Shown here: in pieces, positions 27,701-40,599 of the stretch
How positions within the stretch are numbered: the stretch's first letter is position 1
Layout: the number at the start of each line of letters is the position of its first letter
Origin: Nemopilema nomurai
Lineage: Eukaryota > Cnidaria > Scyphozoa > Rhizostomeae > Rhizostomatidae
Direction of reading: 5' to 3'
NCBI GenBank assembly: GCA_003864495.1
Contig: ML133401.1
Location: forward strand, 6,129,189-6,193,188
DNA: 64,000 nucleotides
Notes under the pieces: model-generated
Told to the model about the DNA's origin: nothing
What the model saw: the letters and a program-made list of their open reading frames with translations, nothing else
The model's database searches: none
Program-made: the position numbers and the translations under genes

Positions 27701-30286
27701 ACACCAATTTTTAGAATAGGGGGGGGGGGGGGGGTGGGCCTCGCTACGCTACTGATAAGAAGATGAATAAAGTAAAATCTTGGCGTTACCCGTGGTTGCT
27801 CCTGCTTATAGAGTATCATTTTTCTGGCAGAGGTATGCAATACGAAATATTTTTTCTTAGAATAGGTCAGATTTGTCATTTAAATCAAAGGGTTGTGCAC
27901 ATTATAGCGTTCTTCACTTAAAGCTCAAATTTGGAAATATAGCTCTTATTCCAAGATAGGTCTCATGTAAATTTTATTCCAGGACAGGGTCAAAAAATTA
28001 TTGCAGAAGGCACATCCCATGATTTTTCTCCAAGGTAAAGCCCGTTGGGGATAAGGGTTCCACATTTCGAGCACTGGCTAATTCAAATGCACATGCAGAT
28101 TTAGTGTGGTACATAAAATGATATAATTATGATTCTACTTCACGTGGATGTTTTTAAAACATTGCATGCACTCACATGAGTTTGGCAATGCAGTTAGTAC
28201 CCTAGCCAATGCTTGCACAAGAAACGGATAAACATATGTATTTATATTGAGAGGAATAACCAAATACACCAGTTTCATATTTTCCATTCTGGCATTCATA
28301 GAATTGAACATATCTTGATGCTGAAATGCCATTTTCGTAACGTCCAGATCCAAAGCACATTCTATTATCGTGCACTTTGTAGTAGGCGCCAAAGAGGCTG
28401 TATGTTTATTAGTCTAACAGGGTTTTAAATTTTCTCGATTTCCTACCACTCATGTGCATAGAACCTAGGGGGCTGTGCCCTGTAATTCAGATCAAGTTCT
28501 ACTGCTTTTTTAGTATTTACTTTCTTAGCATAAAAAACTACACTATCCACATCCCCTCAAAATTTACAGCCTCCAATGCCAATGCTTACACTGAGGTTAA
28601 AAAAGAATTATTTCTTAGGTCAGGAGTTAAAAAGTTTAACGAAAAAAATTCCAGTGATTGAATTTGTGGTATTGTAAATTTTTCTTAAAATAACCCCTGC
28701 TTCTACATTGGTTCCTTGAAATTTGTCTCTACTAGCCAGAGTCAGAGGATTCGATAGTACCAGAATACCAGAAGATAATACTGATTAAATACTGATTAAT
28801 TCGATAGTACTGCGCGAGATATAATTAAAAGCTTGGTTCTTCTATTAGCAAAAGATTAAGAAATATTTCAGCACATCATTACGGCTTAGTATTCCGGTGT
28901 TAATGTTGATCTGGCATTAAGAGTAGTTTTTGAAAACATGCAGCATGCCTCTCAAACTGATGCTTCAGCAGAAAGACATAAGCAACTAACGGGGAGGAAT
29001 TCGGTAAAGAATCGACGCAACAATGGAAAGTCGAAAGTCGAAAATACTGATCAATATGTTCCGTGGGAGTTAAATAAGTACATTTACAAATGTGTCCTTG
29101 ATGAAAATTTTTACTTGAATAACAAACGTTAATTAACTGATGCAAAATACTGAGCGACGAAGATCTAATTACTAAACAGGCCTAATTACTCGAAGCTGGC
29201 AGCTTTACCTCAGGCTTAAAACCGACAAAGTGTCGCATTGACTAAGGTATTCAGGAATGACGGAGAATTACCAATGTCAGTTTGGCAAAATCTTCTGAAA
29301 AGTGAATATCGGGCTGGGGCAAATTATCCTGCAACTCAAGGACCCGGGGTTGGGCGGTCCTAGCACTGCCACCGCGTGACTCGCTGCGGTTACGGTAATT
29401 AACATGCAGGATATATAAGGCCCTTATAAACCACTGGACTGACTGCCTACCAAAAGTTTACGTATCCACAAACAAATACTCAGAAACTGCCACTTGATGC
29501 CCAAAAACGTGCAATTACAATGTTAATATAATAGGCAACGATATGATAAAAGTGCAGTTCAAAATCAAAGCTACAAAATTACGCGCACCATCTTGTGCTA
29601 CCGTAGAGTAGGTCTTCTCGGCTTGATAATGAGCAGTCGGTGTATGGGGCTCAACACCAATGCTTTCCTTGCGTGGGAATGATGCGCTTTACTTGCAAAA
29701 AGTTTACTCTTTAAATCAATAGGACAATACCAAAACTCAGGGCTCTTACGAAAGTATTTTCAAACCTTGAGCCACCAAGTCGTGCCAAAATATAGATAAA
29801 CCCACAACAGCGTTACCCTGTTACCCCAATTTCTACACAAAAGAAAAGAGCCATCACGAAGAAAGGCGTCTGTCACATGTAGCCGCATCTGGTAACCATG
29901 ACCCCCTATGTCCTTTACCCCCATGTTCCTCGCCCATTCCCTTATGGCCCCTTGACTGCTCAATCAACTCAGACGACGCAAAAACAATGCGAAGCAAAAA
30001 CGTCAAATGATGGACCTCCTACATCTGCCACTTACTAGATAAAATGGCTTTATCGACAGCTAAAATGCTGATAAAATAAAGAAAATAATAAGAAATGATA
30101 TACTTGCTAGTTCTAAAATCGAGGTTCCTTGCTAATGAGTGTTCTTAGGGCAAAGGATTATGAGCAACAAAATTCATAGTCCTTCTACAAAGTTCGTAAA
30201 TGGTTCAAATGAAAAGCTACTGAAGTGTGTCAAAGCCTGATGTGCATCAACTACCACTGCGTTGGCGCGTGTGCCTGGTCTGAGGC
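24776..30286. other. Gene-poor stretch with transposon debris
   Basis: No supported exon. Seen: the LINE-like remnant at 24888-25088; transposon-end motifs GGGCCGGATCCAGG near 25989, GGGACGGATTTAAG near 27034 and AGAGGCGTAGCTAGGG near 27172; C- and G-homopolymer runs at 27640-27655 and 27720-27735, the latter beside CGCTACGCTACTG, a possible partner end. Short open frames at 28.1-29.1 kb and 29.8 kb have no recognisable domain. Confidence 0.5.
24888..25088 (-). mobile_element. Decayed non-LTR retrotransposon reverse transcriptase fragment (tentative)
   Basis: A 66-codon stretch on the minus strand reads SALPTVFIMFIAIFL followed by GIDFIINLDQ. This resembles the LINE reverse transcriptase segment of the type 'QGCVLAPTLF' that is followed by a GI-D-F-NL region. 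No catalytic YADD box or longer frame is seen, so it is only a remnant, if real. It lies just upstream of the DNAH2 5' exons. Confidence 0.4.
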
Positions 30287-33200
30287 CTAAACGTACTCCT
30301 TCCTGGACTTCTCGATCGCGTTCCTCTGCGGCACTTCGTGCGAAGCAACCATGGAAGCTTTTTCAGGTTGCGTTGCTTTTACCTACACAAAAAACGAGTT
30401 GCCCCTAGTCAATTCTTACTCAAATCAATCGTTTATTCCCACAACAATCACTTTATCAGCCACTTACGGTGGAAAACAAGTCTGTTACTAATTGCAAATA
30501 TTCCCGATTGATGCCTTGATGTGATGTATGTCGCATTCTTTCGCATTTTAAACTTAATGTCTCCCAATAACCCTAGTCCCAGTCCCCAGCTCAGAGACAA
30601 TACATACGCCCTATGCAGTAAAGCATTCAAACAGTTCGGATATGATAAAAAGGGCCTAAGCGCTACAGGACAAATTGACTAAACCTGATGAATGATGTCT
30701 GGATAGCCAGAAGTCGATTCATTCACACCAACCTCCATTGGCTTCTTCTTCACACGTGAATACATTGCATTGTCTGCCGAAGGATAGTCCACCGCTTCCT
30801 CAACATAGCTAAACGAGATTTAGCAATTATAACACAATTAAAATCTTCAAACTTACCGCAAAAAACGCAACGATCAGAATTAGCTAGCTCTAGAAAGAGT
30901 GTTTAAGAGGAAACTAAGATGTTTAAGGGAAATAGATGGACTTAACAAATTGCGGAAGACTTTCGTCAACACCAAGTTCTCGCAAAATCTTTTGCTTTCT
31001 CGCCTCCTTAAGAATAAAACATACCGCTGAATGTGATAGAAAACGACAACGCTTCTCACGGAGAGTAGATAACGAACACGACTGCTTTATCACCAATGGA
31101 CAGTGAATTAAATGTCTCTTCCCCAAGCTGTTGGTGAGTCCTTTTACTCGAAGTGTTCGGTCGATACAACAGCAACACACCAACTTGGTGTAGTATTATA
31201 ATTTAATGGTAGGTAAAGTAGGGTAGCTATAGTAAGGTAGGTAATAGTCATCTTTTTCAATTAAGACTAGTCATCTTTTTGCATTGGCTAGCAACCTTTT
31301 CCTGAAATGGTAAGGGCACCAACGTCCACTTTTTATGGAAACTAGAACAGTCATTGGCAAAATCACTGCAAATATATCACTTCTAAAACTTAACTGTCTT
31401 ACCTTTTCGGGTATTTCTGTTCTAGAAAAGAAATTTGAGATTTAGCCACCGTCTAGAGAAATTGAGGCCCAAGGGCTTCTGATTGTAATATAAAGCAACA
31501 TTTTAAGGGCAGACAAAGCATACAATTTGACAATACTTAAAATATAACATGGATCAACTGTGGCGAAAGAGAAAAAGAGCTAGAAATACTAAAAGAAAAG
31601 ATTGGCAACTTCAAACTTAGCTTTAAAGTGTGGAATCAGTATGTTTCTGTTATTAAGTTTATGGAATAAACTTAATACCAAAAATGCCATAACAAAATTC
31701 TTGAAAAAATAAATGAGACACAGAGTCATTCTAATACTATAGAGGGATGATATTGTGAATGGAACATAATCTAAACTGTGATTGATCTTGAAATTATAAA
31801 GTTTGAAAGGGGAGCTTTTTGAAAAAAAATGATAGAGGCCCCAGTTAGAAAACTTTAAATCAACAGGATATGCAGTCATGCAAAGTTTTATAGACCTTAA
31901 CTTACTTTCTTGTCTTTTCTTCAACACAAAGAACACAATGATGAGTATAAGAACAATTCCAGCAAGGACACCAAAGACAATGCCAACAATTGACCCAGTG
32001 CTCATGCTTGACCCTGATCTTCCACCAGCATCTTGAATAATGAATTTAAAATCACTGCATATTTTGTTCATTGCAAGTGAAAAGAATAGGTTGGCAAGTG
32101 AAAATAAGTTGGCCAACTTATTAGCTGCAAATAGTGATTCACATCCTCTCCATTTTCAGGCAGCCACAATTAGCTATGATGAAACATCGATACTAAAAGC
32201 CTATGCAGATTATGGAATATGAAAAAGACCTTTTGAAAAGAAAACAACTTTTTGTCTTGGCTATAAAGCTTTATGTCTTGAAAATGATAACAAACCTGGA
32301 TTAGCTGGGACAGTTTTCTGGTTGGACCAGGCAGATTCTGTTCCTCTTCCAATCCTATTGTATGCTGAGATGCGAATACTATACTGCTGCTCCCGGAACA
32401 GATTGTGAAATGTGTACTCAAGTAATGGGTTGATCCCAATCAAAGTCTTGTTTTGAGATGTCTGCGTGCCATTTGGATGAGATAATTCCAATAAGTAATC
32501 AGTTATCTCTGTGTTGCCATTTTCAATAGGTGCAGTCCACCTTATTTTGATAGTTGAATATGTTGAAAATGCCAATCTCAAATTTAATGGAGCACTTGGT
32601 ACATCTGTAGAAGAATGGTTAGATTTAACCAAAAACATTAAATATCATCACTGCATGTTGTTGGCATGAATTGGTTAAATAATTGTGGATTGAAATAAGA
32701 AATGACTATGATTAAACAAATCAGCCGTTCTTGCTAGAAGCAGTTGCATACCTTCCATTGGAGCTAAATATTTAACTAATAAGCTAGAAGAATCCTACAT
32801 TGTCTGTCTGTCTGAAAAGTAAACAAGTACGATGTTGGCAAAAAAAAGAAAAATAGGCACAGAGAAATGGCAATATGCTGAAAGATTCAATTGTAGTTTA
32901 GTTGATTCTTGGCAATCAGGGTCTTCAGTGCAGTGATGAATACTTCTCTCTAAATATCTTAGAGTTCATTTTGGTATTGCAAATAATCACCTCTACCTCA
33001 CACAGGACTCTTAAGCAAGAATTTGATTGTTTATGGCAATAATCACATTTGAAGTTAAGATGAAAATGCAAAAGTTCAGCAAGATGACAGTGGATTTATA
33101 ATCAAAGACAAGGCCAAGGATTAAAACAAGCATTCAAAATAAAAATAAAAATCAGATTGATGAGAAAATCAAGACACTCTACCTCTTTGAACCAGAAAAT

Positions 33201-35922
33201 TAACAAGTTTAGCAGAGGAGCTTAAACATGTTTACAAAACAAAGTATATAAATATTTCTTTCTTTGAAATAAAGCATTTCAGTTCATTAAAAATTCATTA
33301 TTTACCCCACACTGAAAGAACAGGAAAGCCTTGGCACAGCCCCACCATTACAGAATTATCATAAAGAACAGACAGTGGAGCATTGTTGACTAACAAAGTA
33401 CTTACACTGAACCAAAACTGGAGCCTCTGTTATTATTCTGCCTGTGAGTCTTCCATCAGCAATGCATCTTACTTTCTTAACAGTTCTCCCAACATTTTGG
33501 AGAATCATTCGATCCCGCACTGTGAAATTGTTTCTTTTTTCCGGGGTTTGTTGGATAATACCATTTGCACTATTCAAAGTTAAGCATGATAGGTCTGGAA
33601 CAGGGTTACCAGACACAAAGCAAGTTGAATTTATTGCTTGACCCTCTCTCAAAACAAATGTAGCCACATTGTCTTTTAGTGTTGTTCCATCCATCAGACA
33701 GTTCAGGAATAGAGGTTCCACTAAAACAAAAAGTCATATGTCAGGTTACAAGACATGACAGAAATAGGTTGGGAGATGAAGGTGGCAAACTATTTCTGGA
33801 TTTGAAAAGTTACGTCAAAAACTACATTCACTTCTATGACATCCCAAGAATTGGCATTGTTCAGGATTATAAGTCAACTTAATATTTTCAACCTAATATC
33901 ATAAGTCAACTTAATATTTTTGAAAACAGGACAGCGAATAATTTACTTTTTCATCACTTAACTGTAGTGTTTTATATTATGAAAGCAAATAAATCATGTT
34001 TGTAATTTATGTTGCATTGGTTTGTACCTGTTTGAATAGTAGTCAGGCCATCCTCAAAAAGGTTCAACCACACATGCACAACTTGGCATGTGCCTTGTTT
34101 CCCCAGGGGAGTAGGATCTATTGCATGCCTCAGGCTCAAAAGTTATTGACAAGATCTTAATATGATAATTGGCAACAGTCAATGCAACCATTTGAGGTGT
34201 CAGTTACTTTACCCCTGTTAAAAAATGAACTTTGATGAACTGCTTTGTCAGGATGGGCACTTCATACTTACTAGTTCCAGGACCTTAGGGTCTAACATTA
34301 AAAAGGACCCTAAACAGCAGCAATGTCATCTGCTGGACAGGAGAATCATTCACTGCAGTTGACTGTCAGCATTACAACAAAAGGACACAGACAGCTTCTG
34401 TGTCTTCCAATGCATTCTTTACCTTAATTGCATAAACACTGTTGAAGAGGTTTGTAAAGTAAGGCTCATCATATTATATAAACTCATCATTTCTAGCAGT
34501 CAATTGTCTTTATACAACAGTTGACTATAAAGGAATATTGGGACAATATTTTCAGGTATGTTCAAGGTACATAAAACGCAAAGGATAAAAAAAATACGCA
34601 CCATATATTTTCAGCATATATTTTCCGCTTGTAACAACATTTGAATTTTCTAGACCCAATGTGCACCAGGCTTCTTTTGCATCACTTTGCTGAACATTGA
34701 GGAGGGTGAATCCGATCTTTCTTGGGCGAACATCAGGTAGGTCAATAACATTAGCTTTGCCATTAAATTGATTAGTCACTGTTGCTGCATTACTACCTCG
34801 TTTGGAAATTACAGGACCTGATCCCAGGTTACAAAGTAAAAATGAAATTGATGCAAGACTGCTGACATCATAATCCCAACTTAAGTCAACTGAGCGACTT
34901 TGATTGGCATATTTGTCTGATATTCCAGCCCCTGGATTGAATGTCTGGCTGTCTATGAAAAAACGATTCACAAAATGCTTTTCATTTCACATATAGGCTT
35001 AAACATTGAAAATATTTGCAGTTGTTCAATAAAATCTTTCTATCTATTTCAATTCGCAAAAAGGCTATAAACTTGTCACGAGAAATTGTCCATACGTACA
35101 AAAACGAAAACGATGACAGCCATGCTAACATTAGTAATCGTGTGAAATTTAAATAATTCATAGGTATCTACTCTTGGAAAGCTGGAACAAAAGAAATTCA
35201 TTTATCACAATAAAATAATAGAAGCCGTGTTTCAGAAATCATCAATACAATATCTTGAATCGATTCATGGTTGAGCGGGAACGTAAAATTGGTCTCGCTT
35301 TAGGCCGATTTTCTTATCTGGTATAAGACCGAACTAAAGAGGAAAATAAACTTTAAGACCAACGATAAAATTTGTTCATCAGCCACTGTAACTCTTCTAT
35401 TGCACTAGCTCTGAAATATGTATCTAAGAGCTCTGAACATCAAATAAACTTGCTTGATGAAGCAGGCGTTTTCTGGTCGCCATATTGACGGTATCGCGGA
35501 AATCAAGTGGCAAACGGGCGTTGACTTCACTCAACCAACATCCGCAAGTTGACCCCAACTTGGAAATCAACTATTTGTACGAAGACGGAGAGCAAATCTG
35601 ACTTTAGAATTAAAGCGACGCTCTGATAACTTCTATGCAAAACTAACAGCGTCATGCAAAGTGAAGCCAGTTACACTAACACTGACCGCCATTTTCAAAA
35701 TTGTTCCGGCGTGCATGCCAAACTGGCACAAAGCTGATTTGATCGGCTAACAAAGATAAGCTTCATAATTTACTAGCTTGAAATATTACAAATCCTTGCA
35801 CATTACTTATAAAGAACTTGATAAAAATCTCTTTTATAAACAAGGTACATACCAACAAAGTTTTTCCCGTGAAATGCAGCAAGTGTGCAAAATATGATTA
35901 TCTCCAGAACCAGCCGATTCAT
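30287..35922 (-). CDS. Ig-Ig-FN3 single-pass receptor with ITIM-type tail
   Basis: Exons: 35853-35922, 34602-34952, 33406-33720, 32296-32604, 31906-32031, 31403-31416, 30947-31006, 30685-30798, 30287-30382; 1,455 nt, 484 aa, frame closed. Residues 1-20 form a signal peptide (MNRLVLEIIIFCTLAAFHG). Residues 24-141 are an Ig-like domain with LSWDYDV and the F-strand pattern SDAKEAWC. Residues 142-246 are a second Ig-like domain (STCFVSGNP ... VRCIAD). Residues 247-348 are an FN3 domain (VPSAPLNLRL ... YSIRISAYNRIG). Residues 364-385 are the TM helix, followed by KKRQE. The tail has Y428 (AMYSRV), Y447 (SGYPDI, matching the ITIM consensus S/I/V/L-x-Y-x-x-I/V/L) and C-terminal KEYV. Every extracellular module is a single exon with phase-1 introns. 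The 14-nt exon and the start of exon 30685-30798 are the least certain: an alternative acceptor at 30808 with a donor at 30942 adds 5 residues and stays in frame. The role is inferred: cell-surface recognition or adhesion with inhibitory signalling. The ligand is unknown. Confidence 0.85.
31906..32031 (-). other. Transmembrane exon of the Ig/FN3 receptor
   Basis: Encodes a Gly/Ser-rich stalk, a helix (SIVGIVFGVLAGIVLIL then IIVFFVL) and the basic stop-transfer KKRQE. Phase 1 on both sides, with canonical splice sites. Confidence 0.9.
33868..33925. repeat. Short direct duplication
   Basis: ATAAGTCAACTTAATATTTT occurs twice, about 32 bp apart, in the receptor intron upstream of exon 33406-33720. 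Confidence 0.8.
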
Positions 35923-37205
35923 TTTCGTTGTTCTCAAGAGAATCTTTACTTTCTCATCAAAGATATATTTTACAATTTTAGTAAGAATAGCAAGATGCTT
36001 GTTTCTCAACTTCTAGCTGACTTGAGATTTCCCAAGATTGGCGCGATCAACTCCAAGATTCCAACTACCGCCTACTTGCGCATATTCTCTTCACGAACAA
36101 TAGTTGGGTCCCAGTCCACAATGTCACGGAAAACAAATGTGTACAACGCTGCCAGTAAGTCATGGTGTTGAACGTGACCTGTGATGTGATTTCAGAAAAA
36201 GTCTCCACTTGCCTTAGGTAAACACAATTCGGTAGTTATCATTATTTTGGAATTGGGTAGTGTCTTTCTCTGTAACACACTTCTACTTAACAAGCAAAGC
36301 AGTGCCCTGATTGAGGAGTTGTTTGTTTTAGGCAAGGGTCTGGTCCAGATCCTAAAATATTTAACTTGCGAAGAATGATTTGATTTTTAGGCATTTTCTC
36401 AAACCAAACCTTTTGATTTCAATTGTTAGTCAAAACTATTCAATAAGTAGCTGTTTCCATGATTGATCCCATAAGTTCCTTCAGTTTTGAGGACATTTCT
36501 TACATGGCTTATACCGAGAGCTACTGTTTTCAGAGACGAGGTGATGGGGTGTGGGGAAATTTGCTAGAAAGTCAAATAAGCATATCTATAATTAAGTAGA
36601 ATAACTGCAGTTCTTGTATGAAGCAGAGGCAAACAAAATTGGCGCTGACATACTTCTGCAATCATTAAAACAACCATAGAGGTAATATTTTAGCCTGGTT
36701 GCCCATTTATCGGTGAAACAAGGAAAGAAACGTGGCTTCGTATGAAGATCCTTGAAAGAGATGACAAAAAGAGGCCTGAACTACGCGCTAGGTGATGGAA
36801 GGCTGTTATTGGATGTTGATTGAAGTATCAAAGAGACGATGGGCGTGCCTTTGTATGTGAGTCACACTTGTAAACAACGTTACTGATATGAGAAACAGCT
36901 TAATGATACCGCGGACCTTCGGAGGCCATCTTGCAAGCGAAAACGGTGCGGTGCGCGTAGAAAACTTGGGGCATTGCGGTTACGAAAAAGGAAACTTGAG
37001 GCAAAAACGCACATGTCATTGTTTTCTGATAAGGTGAAGGGCTGTTCCGGATGAACAGTGTTGAGTTGGGCCCAAAGAAACACCACGTTTATTGCGAGGT
37101 TTATTGAAGCGGCCTGGGCGCCACCTGCCGCTGGTAATGAGCCTCGCGGTTCGCTTTTCTGACCATGCGTGAAGGAACGAACACCTAAAAAAGGATCTTT
37201 CCTTA
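35923..37205. other. Upstream region of the receptor gene; no gene seen
   Basis: Contains the presumed promoter and 5' UTR of the minus-strand receptor (start codon at 35922). No convincing exon, TATA box or repeat was recognised. Open frames at 35818-36171 and 36880-37086 show no domain. Confidence 0.5.
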
Positions 37206-37442
37206 AGCCCCGTTAAAACGCTCTACATTTCTGATGTTCAGTGATGTTGAGCGGTGTTCAGCGATGTTGAGCGGAGTTTGAACAGATTCAAAAATGTTCA
37301 ACGGGTTGACTCAACATTTCTATTGTCTAAGGTGTTGTTGGGAGATGTCGAGAGCGTTTTAACACCCCACCCAACAATGTTCAGTCGGTGCAAGCGCACT
37401 AGACTTGGTCTTCGCGCGCCCAAAAATTGAATTGGTTTCAAT

Positions 37443-37934
37443 CATAGGCGCCGACTACGTGGGGGCTCGGGGGTTCGAGCCCCCCCTGGGAACTGCTATG
37501 GGGGGGCTCAGCCCCCTCTGAGAATTTCGTTTGAAATCCAGCTTAAAATTCAGCGCAGAACAGCTGAAGGAAGGTCTCAAAAATGTGAAATTTATCTATT
37601 GTTAAAGAATAACTTGAATCAAATAAATCCCTTGTAAAAAATTTAGTCAAAACTTTCTGTCTTCTACGTCATTTGTTGATATTTTAACTTGTCTAATGCG
37701 GAAATCGAACGGTGTCTTAATGGTCAAACTGATCAAACTGTTTATTCTATCGAAGAAACACTAATCAAAGAATTAAACTGATGACACTGTAGACCATGAT
37801 GTTATATCTGCTTTATTTAAATGTTTTATTTTGTTATTATACATTCACCTACGTGTTGTATTACGTTATTAAAGCGACAGGGAATTTCTCTAATTTTGAG
37901 CCCCCCCTGGGAAAAGTAAAAGTCGGCGCCTATG
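37443..37934. mobile_element. hAT-type MITE, intact ends, 8-bp target duplication
   Basis: Perfect 14-bp terminal inverted repeats CATAGGCGCCGACT flanked by identical 8-bp duplications GTTTCAAT (37435-37442 and 37935-37942). It is 492 bp with no coding sequence. A G/C-rich palindrome (GGGGGCTCGGGGGTTCGAGC) lies just inside the left end, and CCCCCCTGGGAA occurs near both ends. Eight-bp duplications point to the hAT superfamily. The element is nested in the 4-kb transposon. Confidence 0.92.
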
Positions 37935-38182
37935 GTTTCAATGCAAAGAGCTGAGGTCGAATTTTATAAATTGCAATGGCAAACCACGACGAACGCTTTG
38001 GAACAGTGGGTAGTAAAAGCAAATCGGAAGAGATAATAATTCAAGACTTTTCGTGTAGTCGCAAAGAGCCAAAAGAAATGTAAACAACGACAAGAAAAAT
38101 GATGAAGGACCGACTTCATCGCCATCTCTTCTCTTCATCCATGCTTTCGTTATCTTTTTTTGCGATCCCTCCTTGTCATCAT

Positions 38183-38784
38183 CAGTGGCGTAGCGTGAAT
38201 CATTTTATAGGGTATTCACTTTCGCCAAAAAAGGCGTGGTTGGGCGTGGCATAGAAGAGAGCCAGGGAAGCTAGGTGGGATAAAAAGATTTTGAATAACT
38301 GCAATCAGAGTGAATTGTCAAGCAAAGGCTGCCAAACTGTAGGCTTACAATAGCGAAATGTGTTACGTTTTACCCCGAATAAGAAGCACTGAAATCATCA
38401 ACTAACGCTAATGATATAAACGGAAGCTAATTAAGCAAGACAGTTTGTGCCCCACATTACGCGCTGACAGACACATTAGAAAGGTGCATACCAACACAAC
38501 AGGACACAGCAGGCATGTGACTGGCACCTTAGACAGCGCATTCAAAGAAAAATTCAATGTATCGGCTTTGGTGCATTGACATGCAAATCGAACAGAGAAA
38601 CGGGACCTACAGCAGAAAACAACTATTCAAGTTGTTGAAATCAGTTTAAAGAGGGATCATTTATGAGTTTTAATGTAGTTACTGCGTTTGAACTTTGATT
38701 AAAAAGGTTATTTTGGAGAGCATTTTGCCCTGAAATCTCAGGGTATGCACTGCATACCTTGCATACCCTGACGCTACGCCACTG
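38183..38784. mobile_element. Second hAT-type MITE
   Basis: Ends CAGTGGCGTAGCGT and ACGCTACGCCACTG are inverted. The flanking duplication is GTCATCAT (38175-38182 and 38784-38791; the boundary G is ambiguous). About 600 bp, non-coding. CAGTGGCGTAGC is a common hAT-like terminus in invertebrate genomes. A further truncated end, CAGTGGCGAAGCC, lies at about 38840. Confidence 0.85.
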
Positions 38785-39984
38785 TCATCATCGATAAGCT
38801 CCAGCTTTGAAAGAGCTGCGATGACTTTTCGCTTGTGACCAGTGGCGAAGCCTGCACAGAGGTGATGGTCCTGCTCAAGGTAGAAGGGGGGGGGGGGCTA
38901 CCACGCCCTTATAACTCTCGGAGAATTGGGCAACGCCCATAAAAAAGATTGGAAAGAAATTTGAAATCCAAAATTTTTCACAGAATTTTACTGAATATCA
39001 CATAATGGAAAACGAAGGTTGTTTTGATGGCCATTAACATGACCTCATTTAACGTTATGATCCTTACAAGGTTTCATTGAAAGCCTTAAAGACACTCTCA
39101 TTTGTGAATAAATATTAAGTAATAAAATGTTTCTGAATGCAGCATAGGACTATTGTTTCTTTGACATAACTAAGTATATAAACCTTTTTAGCAAATCTGA
39201 TTTTTTTAAATAAATAGAAGCTAATATCAAAACAATTAACAGAAAAGTGGGAAATATAAGAAATCTCGGGGTTAATATTTGAAAACCGAAGTATTTGTTA
39301 CCAATTTCATGAAATACATACTAGATGTTGTCCAGTCAAATTAGTTCCAAATACATATGTAAGGCAAGCTTGCCCCATGTCCCATGTCAAGAGCTTGCCT
39401 GCTGCCCAAGCTTCCATTTAAGTCAGAAGGAACCCCACCAACTCTATGTACAAAAAGCTTCTTCAGTGATATTTCTTCAGAATGTCACTTGGCAACTAAA
39501 TGAACAGAGTTGATTACAAGCAAATTGCAACTCTCCTTTTATGGCAACAATGCACCATTACAAAAAGATGATAAAATGGAAGCTTTTGTAGTTTTGATGC
39601 TCTTGTTTGGAAGACAATAGGTAGTCAAGTGACATGTCGTATTTTTACATTTTCACAGGATGTGAAAGATTTTCAAAACAACGGGAATTTGCTTGAATGC
39701 ACAAAGGGAGTCAAACTCGAAATTGTTCCCGTATACAAACCCCCGTTCACACTTTTGACGCGCAAAACATCAGTTGGTTGTAACAACACCAACAGCATTA
39801 GACTTATCAGGCCCTTTCCCGCCCCAAAATTAATTTTTATTGATTGACCAAATTATTTTTCGAATAATATGCCGATTTTAATATGTTTTAAAGGGTGTTT
39901 AGCCGCTTAATCGCTTGTTCATAGGGTGTTCTTGGGGTGTTCTTGGGGTGTTCAGCCTGTTCTTGGAGTGTTCAGTCTTTTAGA

Positions 39985-40270
39985 AAGAACGCTTTTAGTA
40001 TTCCTTTTATCAGCAACAAGTTAAAATCACAAAACAGTTGGTTTTCAAATAATGCCTCATGGAATTTCCAATCAGTAGCAAGGTATAATAAGATGTTCTC
40101 AAATAATTTCTTCTGGTATTTTTTCAATCAGCAGCAAGTTATAACAAGAAGTTCTCAAAAAGTACATCTTGATATTCCTTTTATAAGCAACAAGTTAAAA
40201 TCACTAAACAGATAGTTCTAATATAGCGCCTCATGATATTCCCAATCAGCAGCAAGGTACAATAAGAAGT
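39985..40270. repeat. Imperfect ~180-bp tandem duplication
   Basis: The block with TCAGCAACAAGTTAAAATCA recurs about 180 bp later, as does the block CCTCATGRWATTYCCAATCA. Shorter sub-repeats centre on ATCAGCAGCAAGTTATAA. The repeat lies inside the 4-kb transposon. Confidence 0.7.
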
Positions 40271-40599
40271 TCTGACTTGAAGAGTAAACTGGGCCAACAA
40301 GAAAAAGTTTCGATAACTGGTCTTTCACAGAGCAAATCCTGCCTTGAATACCACTCTTCTTGGAGAGATTGATTTCTAGTTTTCAAATCTAGTATCGGTG
40401 TTTAGGCCTCTCTTGCTGTGCGATAATTTTTGTTCCCCGACACTCCTAGCAGCAAAAGACCTCTCCAGAGGTAAAAAATAATCTCTTCGCTGTTATAAAT
40501 TTGATCCATGAATTTCCGTAAATGTAAACATCAATCGAAATCCCTTGTGTTCTACAGACAGCAAAATAGCAAAGGCATGCCTAAACATAGGGCTCCCGA

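Noticed and set aside
27172..27748. Third hAT-type MITE bounded by AGAGGCGTAGC and GCTACGCTACTG
   Set aside because: The ends are related, but flanking 8-mers do not match well enough to call a target duplication.
28135..29145. Several 60-85-codon frames in the 28-29 kb region
   Set aside because: Low complexity, overlapping on both strands, no splice context or domain.
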